NCBI GenBank assembly: GCA_029964075.1
Contig: CM057149.1
Coordinates: 19,358,197 to 19,422,196 of the forward strand
Source of the DNA: Patiria pectinifera
Taxonomy: Eukaryota; Echinodermata; Asteroidea; Valvatida; Asterinidae
DNA length: 64,000 nucleotides
Direction of reading: 5' to 3'
The notes under the pieces are model-generated. The model made no database searches. It saw nothing but the letters and a program-made list of their open reading frames with translations, and had not been told where the DNA came from. Numbering within the stretch: the stretch's first letter is position 1; every line of letters begins with the position of its first letter. This document shows, piece by piece, positions 11,101-20,429 of the stretch. A program made the translations under genes and the position numbers.

Positions 11101-12210
11101 CTAAATCTATCGCCAAATGTTAAAAAAGGTGTAACTGAATCTTGTTTATTCAGACTAGTTATTTTTGGGACCCCTCTAATCTCTCTATTTCTTTTGCCGT
11201 TGCTATTTTGACGATGTTGACAACTGCACTTGCGACAGTTGTCAGTCAAGGTATGGGCTCCATGCACAAGTACCCCTTCAATGGCCAGAAAAGGAGAGTT
11301 GGGGGAGACCTAGACTGGTTCTCAGTCCATCCATCACAGACTTCAGAAAGATATCCATATACGAAGTTCACTAATTTTCCTCTGTATTGACTAACAAGCC
11401 CCCAGATAGCAATTTCATGTCATCAAAGTCAATTTGAGCAGTGAGAAAATACAAGCATTTTCTTAGAAAACACTTAGAAATTTTCAGCCCAATCTCATAG
11501 GGTTTGTACACAGGGTGTTGAGTGAACTTTGTATATATGGAAATCTTTCCCAGACTTCGAATGTATCCGCAGTTATGAGGGGTGGGGATTAGTCTGGGAG
11601 ACCATCGCAAGATAAATTCAAATGCATTTGTGCGCCAACGACGCCTGATGCTCATGCGAACACGCTGTGGCTTAGATTTGGCACATTCAGGATAAATAAG
11701 TCGTACTTTGCATACTTCGCGAACGAGTACAGTACACACACATGGTGTGTCCCATCCACGGGGCTCTAAAAAGTGGTAAAAAGCACCCTCTCTTGTTGGC
11801 GCATGGAGCATTACCTAAATTGAATTCTTTGTTTCAATGTAGGCCTACTTTCCTTTTAAAATTCCTCAATCAGAGCCGTGGGTTTGAAAGAAAATAATTA
11901 ATCCGTCCTTCGCCAGCTGTTTTATAGGTGAGTTAAAAACACAGAGGGGTCCTAAAGGCTTTTTCCGTACTAATACTAGCTACCAACATCGTTATTCTTA
12001 TTACAAAACAATATGAATTATGATATTATGTCGCCGTGCATTTTCCTACGTACCTGGACTGGTGCAGTTGAGTGTGTTGTCGCCCCCTCCGGCACTCACT
12101 TTAAACACCCACCGTCCCACGATATCATCATAGGTGCAGTTAGCCGGAGTGTCAGCCAGAACTATGGGCAATACCGCCAAGGCTAAAAGGAAAACTTTCA
12201 CGATCGCCAT
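1616..12210 (-). CDS. CTSC: Cathepsin C / dipeptidyl peptidase I gene with two alternative terminal exons
   Basis: Lysosomal papain-family peptidase that removes dipeptides from N termini. Exons in transcript order: 12054-12210, 10421-10595, 9347-9463, 8549-8707, 6787-7037, then either 5520-6028 or 1616-2124. All junctions are GT-AG and phases agree (1,2,2,2,1). The joined CDS is 1368 nt, 455 residues, against about 463 in mammals. Visible parts: signal peptide 1-19; Asp20 as first mature residue, the conserved Asp that holds the substrate amino group; exclusion domain to about residue 130; propeptide; catalytic domain with oxyanion Gln242 and Cys248 (GSCYAF), His398 (TNH) and Asn420 (KNSWG). 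Both terminal exons keep His and Asn and end in their own stop. The start is the ATG at 12208-12210 because it gives a clean signal peptide; the ATG 57 nt upstream would add a Phe-rich run. Identity is certain by family similarity; use of the distal exon is inferred. Confidence 0.95.
2338..2690. repeat. Dispersed repeat, copy 1 of 2
   Basis: About 330 bp closely matching 29520-29860 in the same orientation, with shared blocks such as GATACACCGTGCCCT and GGAGACATGCACACAATAGG. Lies in the intron just upstream of exon 6b. GTGTGGAC at 2350 and GTCCACAC near 2942 could be inverted ends of a larger element. Confidence 0.7.
3270..3455 (-). mobile_element. tRNA-derived SINE
   Basis: On the minus strand: a tRNA-like head with GTGGCCTAGTGGTAAGGG (A box) and GGGGTTCGAATCC (B box), followed by TTGGGCAAGCCACTTCACCC, a core found in many metazoan SINEs. 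No acceptor stem is seen, so it is not a tRNA gene. Confidence 0.65.
4997..5002 (-). terminator. CTSC: Candidate poly(A) signal for exon 6a transcript
   Basis: TTTATT on the plus strand, AATAAA in the transcript, 518 nt past the exon 6a stop. It is the first canonical hexamer noticed in that interval. Weak evidence alone. Confidence 0.25.
5038..5217. repeat. Imperfect inverted repeat 3' of exon 6a
   Basis: Arms of about 50 nt (5038-5089 and 5167-5217) share CTATCAAC, GATGAATC and GTCTTGGCAATATTGGCAG, separated by about 77 nt. Lies 300-480 nt past the exon 6a stop, so it could form a large hairpin in the 3' UTR. Probably a small fold-back element. Confidence 0.65.
5520..6028 (-). CDS. CTSC: Cathepsin C terminal exon 6a (proximal): His/Asn half of catalytic domain
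   Basis: 509 nt including stop TAA at 5520-5522; acceptor AATGTTAG. Starts [20 protein letters not shown], has [16 protein letters not shown] with the catalytic His and [10 protein letters not shown] with the catalytic Asn, and ends FPIYP. The first of two equal-length copies: 24 of 169 residues differ from copy 6b by hand count. Ala of the usual NHAV is Val here. The segment after GDR, where the family's heavy and light chains are separated, is TGFGFN. Confidence 0.93.
6787..7037 (-). CDS. CTSC: Cathepsin C exon 5: start of catalytic domain with active-site Cys
   Basis: 251 nt, acceptor TTGTTCAG, donor AAG/GTAATC. Encodes the heavy-chain start [20 protein letters not shown], then [20 protein letters not shown] with oxyanion Gln and nucleophile Cys, and [12 protein letters not shown] at the end. 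Leaves phase 1, the phase both downstream terminal exons need. Shared by both predicted isoforms. Confidence 0.95.
7120..7320 (+). mobile_element. tRNA-derived SINE
   Basis: The head carries GGTTCGAATCC (B box, 7177-7187) after GTCAGCGTAGCGGTA (degenerate A box), followed by an unrelated tail. Lies in cathepsin C intron 4, upstream of exon 5. Confidence 0.55.
8549..8707 (-). CDS. CTSC: Cathepsin C exon 4: activation peptide
   Basis: 159 nt, acceptor TTTGCAG, donor GTAAGT. Encodes [20 protein letters not shown], then [16 protein letters not shown] and [10 protein letters not shown], equivalent to the mammalian propeptide segment around SWTATTYMEYE. This portion is removed on maturation. Phase 2 on both sides. 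Confidence 0.92.
9002..9079. repeat. Near-perfect 36-bp-stem hairpin
   Basis: Arms 9002-9025 and 9056-9079 are perfectly complementary over 24 bp (AATTAGGTTTTGCCCTTCAC and onward). The stem continues with two mismatches and closes with AACACTG/CAGTGTT around a 6-nt loop, TATTAT. Size and shape resemble a pre-miRNA or a very small MITE. Lies in the cathepsin C intron between exons 3 and 4. Confidence 0.7.
9270..9290. repeat. Poly-G tract of 21
   Basis: Uninterrupted G run followed by AGGGGAAGGGGGG, a strong G-quadruplex candidate. Length is likely unstable or assembly-sensitive. Confidence 0.9.
9347..9463 (-). CDS. CTSC: Cathepsin C exon 3: end of exclusion domain
   Basis: 117 nt, acceptor TCTTAG, donor GTAAGT. 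Encodes [16 protein letters not shown] and then [11 protein letters not shown], lining up with the [24 protein letters not shown] segment of the mammalian exclusion domain, including both cysteines and the GW pair. Phase 2 on both sides. Confidence 0.92.
9540..9860 (-). mobile_element. tRNA-derived SINE, same family as 57950-58300
   Basis: On the minus strand: head GGGGCTGTGGTCTAATGG with B box GGGTTCGAATCC, body with TTGAGCAAGGCACTTTACC, and a 3' tail with GGTGCTACATAATGGGTC shared with the plus-strand copy at 57950-58300. Lies in the intron between cathepsin C exons 2 and 3. Confidence 0.75.
10421..10595 (-). CDS. CTSC: Cathepsin C exon 2: exclusion domain
   Basis: 175 nt between acceptor GTCGTAG and donor GTAAGT. 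The split codon with exon 1 gives Gly, reading GPVDHM. Contains the conserved strand [13 protein letters not shown] and the KYFAFSKY segment, matching the mammalian exclusion-domain hairpin that blocks the far end of the active-site cleft. Ends in phase 2. Confidence 0.93.
11250..11610. repeat. Dispersed repeat, copy 1 (split)
   Basis: Two blocks, 11250-11340 and about 11570-11610, match 43505-43665 (AATGGCCAGAAAAGGAGAG and GATTAGTCTGGGAGACCATC). About 230 bp of unrelated DNA separates them here, so this copy carries an insertion or the other a deletion. Lies in cathepsin C intron 1. Confidence 0.6.
12054..12210 (-). CDS. CTSC: Cathepsin C exon 1: signal peptide and start of exclusion domain
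   Basis: 157 nt, 52 codons plus one base. Encodes [19 protein letters not shown] followed by [10 protein letters not shown], so signal cleavage leaves Asp at mature position 1, as in all dipeptidyl peptidase I enzymes. NCT is an N-glycosylation sequon matching the one near the N terminus of the mammalian enzyme. The donor is CAG/GTACGT at 12054/12053, phase 1. Confidence 0.93.
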
Positions 12211-12289
12211 CGCTAAGAGGAGACTGAAGAAAAAAAACAGAAATCTTTGGTAGCACTGCACTAGCACTAGGCACTAAGTAGCAGCAGGG

Positions 12290-12410
12290 TATGCGGCGCG
12301 GTGCGCGTGCGGCAGCTAGTCAGCTGGGCTATCGCGTATCGCGCCAGACAGTTGTTTTCACGTGACCCGTAGCCTCGTGATGATCACCTGACTGCACGTG
12401 CACGTGACTA
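12290..12410 (-). promoter_or_regulatory. CTSC: Cathepsin C promoter region with three CACGTG boxes
   Basis: About 80-200 nt upstream of the start codon. CACGTG occurs at 12359-12364, 12395-12400 and 12401-12406. The first sits in TTCACGTGAC, 9 of 10 bases of the GTCACGTGAC (CLEAR) palindrome bound by TFEB/MiT factors in vertebrate lysosomal genes; the last reads GCACGTGAC. The flank is CpG-rich (12291-12345). No TATA box was seen. Assignment as promoter is inferred from position. Confidence 0.55.
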
Positions 12411-13017
12411 AAGTAGGAGTGGACGGTTATTTCCGAAGAGGATATCGTTCAGAAGTTTCTTTACTTATAGTTCATTGACGTGACAATCAGACTGGGTACA
12501 AAGACTAGTCATTTTTTGTACGTCAATTTAAATACAATCCGAACTCCATCCATTGTCTGGATCATCAGTACATAATCATATACCCCTAGAACTAATACCC
12601 ATAGTTCTAGGGGTACATATAATCATAGGCCTAGACGTCATCTACCATGGAAAACTCCGTTTTGCGGCACCTGAGAACTTTGTTGTAATTTTTATAGCAG
12701 TAACAACAATATAGCCTATAAGAGCAAGATTTTAATTCAGCATGGATAGCATAACATTATGGAAGCCTTTTTTTTAATGGAATAAAATTGAGAATGTTTT
12801 CTGGACAATATCAATTGTTTTCGAACTTTATCCATTTTTGTCTAGATCACTCCCGTACACGCACACTGACATTTCACCACCTTCATACCCATCTACCGCG
12901 AACATTCGCCTCTATTACTATTATGGAAAGCAACAGGTTTTGTCCGAAACACTGAGACAGTGGAAAAACGAAAAAAAGGGAGAATTAGAGTATACAAAAC
13001 CAAGCTAGGCGGCCAAG

Positions 13018-13295
13018 CTAGGCGGCTGGATCCAGAACACAATTTGGGGGGCCACAACAATTTTTGTCCCCCAAAAGTGGGTCACAAAAATTACGGCGTG
13101 GGGTTCGGGGCCCGCTTAGGGGCCCCGAAAAATTGTTAAAAAAACTTTTACCAATGTTTTTTGAGGAAAAGATGGTGGTGTACTCATTGCCTGCCTTTGC
13201 GACGTCACATAAAATTTAAAAAAATTGGTTTCGGGGTTTTTTTTGGGGGGGGTGGCATGGCCCCCTTTGGCCCCCCCCCCCCGGATCCGCCCTTG
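13018..13295. mobile_element. G-tract hAT-like MITE, degraded copy
   Basis: Closely similar to 48453-48761: GGATCCAGAACACAATTTG, GGGGTTCGGGGCCCGCTTA and GATGGTGGTGTACTCATTGC are shared. The right end is GGATCCGCCCTTG; the left end is disrupted by a tandem CAAGCTAGGCGG. Target duplication is not readable. Confidence 0.7.
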
Positions 13296-14956
13296 TTATA
13301 GGCCCTATAATAATGAAAGTATTTTCGACAGCGGGATCCCTAGCTCCCGAGTTCTGCTTTGGTTCCAAATTGAATGACTTAACCAAAGCGTTCGGAAAAC
13401 GGGCTTAAATTATGTGACAGTCATGAAAACGAATGCTTATTTTCAAATTTTTGTTTTGCTTACGTACACCGGTTCTAAAATATTTTCTTTCCATACCTTT
13501 GTACATTGTTAAAATTACCCTGTCGGATATTTGGGGGGGGGGAGGGAGGGGGAGGGGCGGGCTGGAGGGGGGTGCTGTTAGACACAATCTTTGCATTTGT
13601 GAGGACATTTTGGTTATTATACTGGAGTTTCTGACTATGCTGGTTTTCCTGGCTGACTTATAAAGGTAGAATTTGGCTGGCTTCGAAGCAGTTAGTTCGT
13701 GCATGCCTTCCTTGGAACACAATGGAGGAGCTGTGTCTGCAATCTCAATCTCTACGAAGAACAGCCTAGGGTAGAAATGACAAGGAGGCTGAGATCATGA
13801 GGAGCAGTTAATTTGACTCCTGACAAGCGCACACAAGGGAGGGGGTCTTGACCCTCCCAAGACCCCCCCCCCCCCAAAAAAAAGGAAAGATAAAGCCATA
13901 CAATATTTGATGTAGCGACAAGCGTCGCGGAAAATGAGGGCCAAAGAACGGCCATGCTCAGCGCATAAAATTATTATATTTTCCAAAGAAGCGTCCCCGG
14001 CATTAGAAATTAACAGAAACGTGTTGGGTTTTTTTTTCACAAAAAAATGTCTTCTTTGTCCATGTTGATTGTAAAATATTTAGATTTAGATTTTCAGGTT
14101 TCTTTTAAAACGTTTTCGTTTAAACGTTTAAATGTCTATAGCCCTAGCTGTACCTTGTTCAAGGTGAATATGCATTAAAAACAACATCCTTTAATATGTT
14201 GCGCTGATATAAAGTGGATCTTGTCGGTCATCCAATCTAGCTAGCTGTCATAATCTTTAACGCCTGTGTCCGTCTTAATGTTCCTGTATGAAAATTAAGT
14301 CTTATTTTGATACATGGCATCTGTCCTTATATATGGCGTATTTCTTGCCATCTTTTCGCATGGAACATTCGTGATACAACCAATGTTTGAAAATCACAAC
14401 CCGTCCTGATCAGGTACACAGAGAAATATAATTTTTTTTTTGGCAATGAAATTATGAAATTTGGTGATCAAAATTGTAAGATTGAAAAAAAGACGGGACA
14501 AATACAGCGCTTTGGGTAGCCGCAGGCCTCAAACGGAAATCATCTCATGAGGGCGCTTTAGGTCTTCATGTACCGGTTCCCTTGGTCCTCGTACCCACTC
14601 ACCATGTTTGTGACTTCGATTTTCTTTGAACTTTCATGGGAAAGACTTTGTTAAATTAAGTGTGGACCAGGGTCAAAATTCCCCCTTGCGCATTACCCTC
14701 GTAACCGTATCGCTGAGTATGGCTACTCACGGTGATTTGGTTATCATTTTATTTGAATTATTAAAAACTGCTGCAAACTGCTCATTGACTGGATTGACCT
14801 GAAACATACAAATCAAAAAAATAAATCGTCTAAAGTTTCGGTACTTGCAGGATCTTTCTAAAAGGAAAAATTGAGAAAGGTCCTGTTTGTATCGAAACGT
14901 TAGGGCATTTAATATTTTTTTTTAAAACATAATGATAGCGATACCATCTTTCACGT

Positions 14957-14980
14957 GGGGGGGGGGGGGGGGGGGGGGGG
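14957..14980. repeat. Poly-G tract of 24
   Basis: Uninterrupted run of 24 G directly after CACGT. G-quadruplex candidate and likely length-polymorphic. Confidence 0.9.
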
Positions 14981-16596
14981 TAACAGTTTATATACTCACC
15001 TAGCTCATCTCTACTTTTTGTTGTCGATTTTGAGTCCATAATCACATCTTAGGAGGCCCAGAATCAAAAGGGTGGCAGTTTCACGGTCACTTATATCCCT
15101 TTAGACTTTGTTTATACATGGAGATCTCTCACATTTCTTACATGGAGATTTTTGGCATGTCTTAAAACTTGGATACTCATAATAAAGAGCGTAATAATCC
15201 GTGGCTTCTACAATACTGCACATCAATAAATGTTTTTGATTGTGGTGTTTTTGTCCCTATAGGGCCTATAGGGGCTAGTACAGATTGAAGAAATTCCTTG
15301 TTGCGTTGGATCGTATTTGCCGGTAAAACAACAATTATTTTTACTGCCGTACTGCACCCAAGCTACATGGCGAACATGTCCTGTAGTGTCAATGAAAACG
15401 TTGTGTTTTGAAAACTTCGTAAACTATTCGGAAACGGGAGGAGTCATGGTGGTTCTGGTCTCGGGATATTGGGGACCTTTTGATCTAAAATTCGTAACGA
15501 TAGTCAGAATGTTTGGGTCTGGGAACAAACCAACAGAAATGTGCCTTGTGTACAGATACCATGAACAGCGCCACCTGCTTTTAGATAGGCCCAATATAAT
15601 CATCCACCCTGACCCGCTGTAATGAACTTTTTTCAACGAGGAGAACAACGGAATTATTGGTGTTTTTTTTTCTAAGGAGGAAAGCGACAAACTAGCGACG
15701 TTCATATCCAGCTACATATTACCTACTCTTTTCCACCTTACATTGTTTCGTGCTTTTTTTATACTGAAGATTGAAGCTGTCAGAGTGCCAATTTTCACAT
15801 CAAAAGAGCTAGCCTAGTGTGTTTAATGTACCTCATCCAAATCCTCAGGAAGTCGTTAACGCTACATCTTCTTCTTCTTCTTTTGAGTGGCAGGACAGTA
15901 CGTGTGAACACTCGAGACAAACATTATTAACAATACATCTTCATACCTTACTGGATAAAAGTGCGATTAAGCAGTAATAAAGTGAAGTTTATATGAAATC
16001 TGTAATGGAGCGAAAACACAATTTATGGTTATTTTTCTGAACGATGACAATTTGTCGTGGCATTACTTTATTTCAACAATGATGTCTGTATGATTCAAGG
16101 AGCATTCGACTGACGATCAGGCTGCGAAGATAGTTAGCCATTAGTTCGTCATTTTACACCCCGTCAAGCTGCGTTCAGCGTCTCAACGAAATGGCAAACG
16201 CCATTGTGAAGTCAGTGCGAATATCATTATTGCAAGAAACTATATAATTATTCACTTCCGTGTACAGTATGGTTAGAGGAACAAGCGAGACGTTAATGTG
16301 ATGAGTCAAACACACTAGGTTGAAAATAGAAACACCATGTGACCACACATTCAGGTCTCTAATGATTATATGTGTTAATCAATATAATTAAGTATTAAAG
16401 GGCCAATGCAATGTATTTTTTTATGAACTCCTTGAATATGCACCATTGTGTCCAATTTAACCTTGTTTTCAATTTTCATTTTGCCATTTGCCAGGGTGTT
16501 TTAGTGCCTTTTTGGTTTTATGCTAATACAAACGTACATATTCATGAGCAAAAGTGTGATGTCATTTCAGGCAAAAACCTCCTTGTTATAGTTTTT

Positions 16597-18379
16597 CAGC
16601 ACCAAATGTTGCCAGAATTTTGGATAATTTGCGGCATTTTTTTCTTTGGCGATTTGTTGTTTCAATACAAGACAGTAAGCCAATAAGCAAACTGTTCTCA
16701 CAAATATTTTCAATAAGCAAATCTTTGGGTCACAATTTGAACAGAAAAACCCCTAAACTGAACAGTGTCTTCTTGAAATGGCATCACAGCAACAGCGCCC
16801 TCAGTTGTTCGGAAAAGCATGGAAAATGTTTAAATGTTTAAAGAAGGGCCCTTTTTTAAACACAAAAACAATGGAATTTATATTCTTATCACATCCATGT
16901 AAATATTTATGGGAAAGATGTCTTAAAATTGTGTCACCTAACTCCTCATCCCCGACATTATTCCAGAAGTGTATAAATCCGTATCGAATGGTTTGACAGA
17001 AAAGAAAGTGGCTTAGTATTGTCAGAATTTCAACTTCATTTGCTGGGTTCTGAGGGCCGGCTTCGGGAATGAGTGCATATAAGCCTTTTTTTTAGTCTTA
17101 AGCCGATTCCTCTGTGTCATATGTCATGAATTAGGTCCATATAAATGCGTTGTCTGTCACTTAATAGCCAACAAAGGACTTCATGTTGACATGGGAAGTC
17201 CTCAAATTGGATCTGTTTGGAGGAGTCGTGTAGGATTGTTGCAACCGCATCCGACGTTTCAATTAGAAACGCATTGGTACAAAATGCAATCTTTGAAAAC
17301 ATAATTGACCTTGCTCCAGGCAACAACTGTAGGCCTGGGCATAATTTGATATAGGAAATCCAAGATTTAATTCCTGGTATATATCTAAAAAAAAAAAAGG
17401 CTCTTAATTGGGTTGCACTTTTTATTGAAGCGTGGCTCGAAAGCAAAATGTTTGCATCACAATCATGGCAAATTAAATCATGACCGAAAACACGAATTTA
17501 CAAAAGAAACCCACGAAATCAATGCAATGTTCCCTACGCCCTGCCCATGTGCCATGTGACGTCATACCTACAAGCAACCGATGGGCAACCCAGACATGTG
17601 GCATCTTTTGCATATAATTTTACTCTTTAATTAAAGGGAATCTTTCTAAGGAACATATTTTATGCAACTTTCTACTCCTCTTAAACGTATGAACACTGTT
17701 TGACATTCCCTTTTGTTTAATTTTATTGAAAATGCACTTTTTAAAACATGACCCAAAAAAATACATGCTTTTCCGGACCTGAGGGCGCTGTTGGTGTGAT
17801 TTAATTTCAGAAAGACACTGCCCAGCTGAGGCCAAAAAAAGTCTCCGTTTTCTCATATGGAGCTTGTCCCGAAAGTGGTGCAGCGACGCGGCTTTTTTTT
17901 TTCAAGCGGCTTTTTTTTTATGCTTTCCGGCTTTTTTTTTTTTTTTTTGGCTTTCGAGCCACGCTTCAATAAAAAGTGCAAATTTAGTGCAAACTAATAT
18001 ATGGGAGTCCAGAGAGGCCACATAAAGCTTATACTCGATCGTAACCCCATCTTAAAATACGTTAATATTGTGGAGCAGCAGGATTCCAATGAAACCAGTG
18101 AATTTGGCGGTTTTGAGACATCATCTTACATTGAAAAAAAGTTTTTCATTTTGCCGACGCACATGGCTACGGCGACGCGCGCATACCAGAAACCGGAGAC
18201 TTTTTTTGGCCTTGGGGGTTTTCTGTACAAATTGTAAGCCCAAAAGTCGCTCATTGAAAACGTTTGTGAGAAGAAGTTTGCTCATTGGCTTACTGCCATG
18301 TACTGACACAGCAACGAATCACCGAAGAAAACAAATTACGAAGATGAAATATCAACATTCTGGCAACTTTTGGTGCTGA
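16597..18379. mobile_element. Fold-back element with a MITE nested in its right arm
   Basis: The left arm, 16597-16822, is inverted at 17764-17828 plus 18213-18379. Shared blocks include CAGCACCAAA.GTTGCCAGAA, AGTAAGCCAAT.AGCAAAC and CAACAGCGCCCTCAG. The right arm is split by the element at 17829-18212. A second, perfect 30-bp inverted pair lies at 17415-17444 and 17950-17979. Confidence 0.75.
17829..18212. mobile_element. MITE with AAAGTCTCC inverted ends, copy 1
   Basis: Ends AGGCCAAAAAAAGTCTCC and GGAGACTTTTTTTGGCCT are exact inverses. The body matches 45676-46051 (GACCAGAGAGGC / AAACCAGTGA / GGCTACGGCGACGCGCGC). Inserted in the right arm of the fold-back element. No transposase frame, so non-autonomous. 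Confidence 0.8.
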
Positions 18380-18480
18380 CTTGACATCGCTAAAATTGTA
18401 CACAAATCACATTCCAAGAGATGCACAATGCAGTACATGCAGTGCAGTAGAAAACATGTTGCTGAAAGTTGGCAACCATG

Positions 18481-18950
18481 GGCGCCAATCCTGGGGGACA
18501 GGGGGACATGGTCCCCTCCCCCCACTTTTTTGAACTCGTGCCTCATTTACAGGTCCCTATTATGTACTACAATGTATCTTTTGCTAAGAAAATATTGGTT
18601 AAAGTGGTCAGAAATTGCCTCAGATCGCACCACAGAACATTTAGAATCCAAAATTTTTCGGGGCCCTCAGGCGCCGAACCCCACGCCTTTGGCTTAGAAT
18701 ATAATAGCTTATTCAATGACTTCAACCTCGAAAATGATTTTTAAATTATTATCTTTTGCTGGGAAAATATTGGTTAAAGTGGTCAGAAATTGCCTCAGAT
18801 CACACCACATGAGCATCTAGAATCCGAATTTCAGTTTTTGGGGCCCTTAAGCGGGCCCCGAACCCCACGCTGTGGGCTTCGCACTTCGCGCTCGCATTAT
18901 TTCTGATCAAGGTATGTCCCCCACTTTTGAGAAGCGACTGACGCCCCTGT
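18481..18950. mobile_element. G-tract element relative, internally duplicated
   Basis: Contains two tandem blocks (about 18589-18700 and 18764-18880), each with AATATTGGTTAAAGTGGTCA and a following GCCTCAGATC.CACCACA, matching the inner part of 48453-48761 in reverse. The flanks are rich in G and C runs. Confidence 0.6.
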
Positions 18951-19871
18951 TGGCAACACGTGACCACATCATCCAATTTGTAAACAAATCTAGCATTTCG
19001 CTCGTACCCCCCGTCCTGAAATTATCTGAATCAGGTTTTTTGCACACGAAGCCCCCACTTTTTAAAGTCATGGCCCCGCCCATAAAAGGGTCAGAAAAAA
19101 ATGGCATCAAGTGGTTTTGAACTCCTTGAGATATCTTTAAGTGATCCTGAGAGTTTCAAGGAATGTACCCGAAATTGCATGATGGGCTACCACAAGCCCA
19201 CTGACTATGTATTGCAAAGGAGAATGAGAACTTATCCAAAACCACAAAATTCTGTTCCGTGGTTTCTCTCCGGTTGTTACCCAAATGCTAATTGATAATC
19301 TACTTTTTGGGTGTTCATATGATATGCCAACATTATGGAATTCCATCTATATACAGCATATGGCAAAATTGTATAACCATCAGAAAACTCTTTTTTTAAA
19401 GTTTTTTTTAAATTATTACATTTCATGCAGTGGATAATAACAGTGTTCGGAAATTGCGTTAGTCGTAGCAATATCGGTGATGCATGAGACGTATACCGGG
19501 GGAAATCACATTAGACAACCGCCAAGGTAGTTGCCTAATTGCTTTTCCTCGTTATTCTCCGTCCTTCCTTCAAGGTGTCCTTAATCAAATGAGACTGAGA
19601 ATTCATCTCATTACTGTTGTGCGGGGGAGGGGTAATATTGTGTAGAAAATCATTTATACTTAACTCATTTTAAGTCAGTGCAGGGATACTTGGTGGGTCA
19701 ATTTGTTGTGATGAAACACGTCCATTTGAAAACAAATACAAATATTTAGACATTTGTTACTTTTTTGGAAAACTGCTTTCTAGTCCTTGGGATAAGGCCA
19801 TTTAATCGCAAACATATTGTATGACTAATCAACAGTGCCAAATGTGGTATACAGAGATACAGATAGACCAA

Positions 19872-20216
19872 TATCATACAAACAAAAATTAAATGTGGCT
19901 ATTGGAGCATCGCAGATCTGGCCTTTGACGGCCATGGGAATCATGACGAGACTCAACACTATTTTGTAATGCGTTTTCTCGTGCAGTATATGGAGGCCAA
20001 AATGTATGTAACATCACTACATTAAATGATTCGTGTCCTCCATTGCTCTAGAACGGCCACGTGTCCAGTTTACTTTATATACACTACACTACTTTTCATC
20101 TCAATCACCTCATACGCGTGTAAATTATCTCGTTTAACACCGTGCGCCATATAATACAAACAAAAATTAAATGTGGCTATTGGAGCATCGCAGATCTGGC
20201 CTTTGACGGCCATGGG
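19872..20216. repeat. Direct repeat, 67 bp, 278 bp apart
   Basis: 19872-19938 and 20150-20216 are identical except one base (core ATTAAATGTGGCTATTGGAG). Such near identity points to a recent local duplication. No coding sequence lies between them. Confidence 0.85.
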
Positions 20217-20429
20217 GGCCCGCGTGCATCTCAACCTGAGACTCTCAACATGAGAGACTAAGGTTTGACATTGAGGCCTTAATACAGTAATCAAAAGGTA
20301 CGTTACACGCAGTAATATAATTAATTGAAAAGTGAATATAATAATATCAACGTATAGATACAATATAGGACAATTCAAGCGAGGACAATTTACATGTCGA
20401 GATCAATAATATTGCCATTGATAATGTTA

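Larger units (their letters stand above)
12411..16596. other. Intergenic DNA, no gene seen
   Basis: No exon with family similarity was found on either strand. Contents: a 13-bp inverted repeat at 12581-12615 (TACCCCTAGAACT and its complement), the G-tract element at 13018-13295, a poly-G run at 14957-14980, and AT-rich DNA. Open frames here are short and compositionally random. Confidence 0.6.

Noticed and set aside
11371..11811. 146-codon minus-strand frame in cathepsin C intron 1
   Set aside because: Overlaps a dispersed repeat (matches 43505-43665), has no recognisable domain, and is composed of unrelated segments.
15317..15622. 101-codon plus-strand frame
   Set aside because: No domain and a competing antisense frame; looks random.
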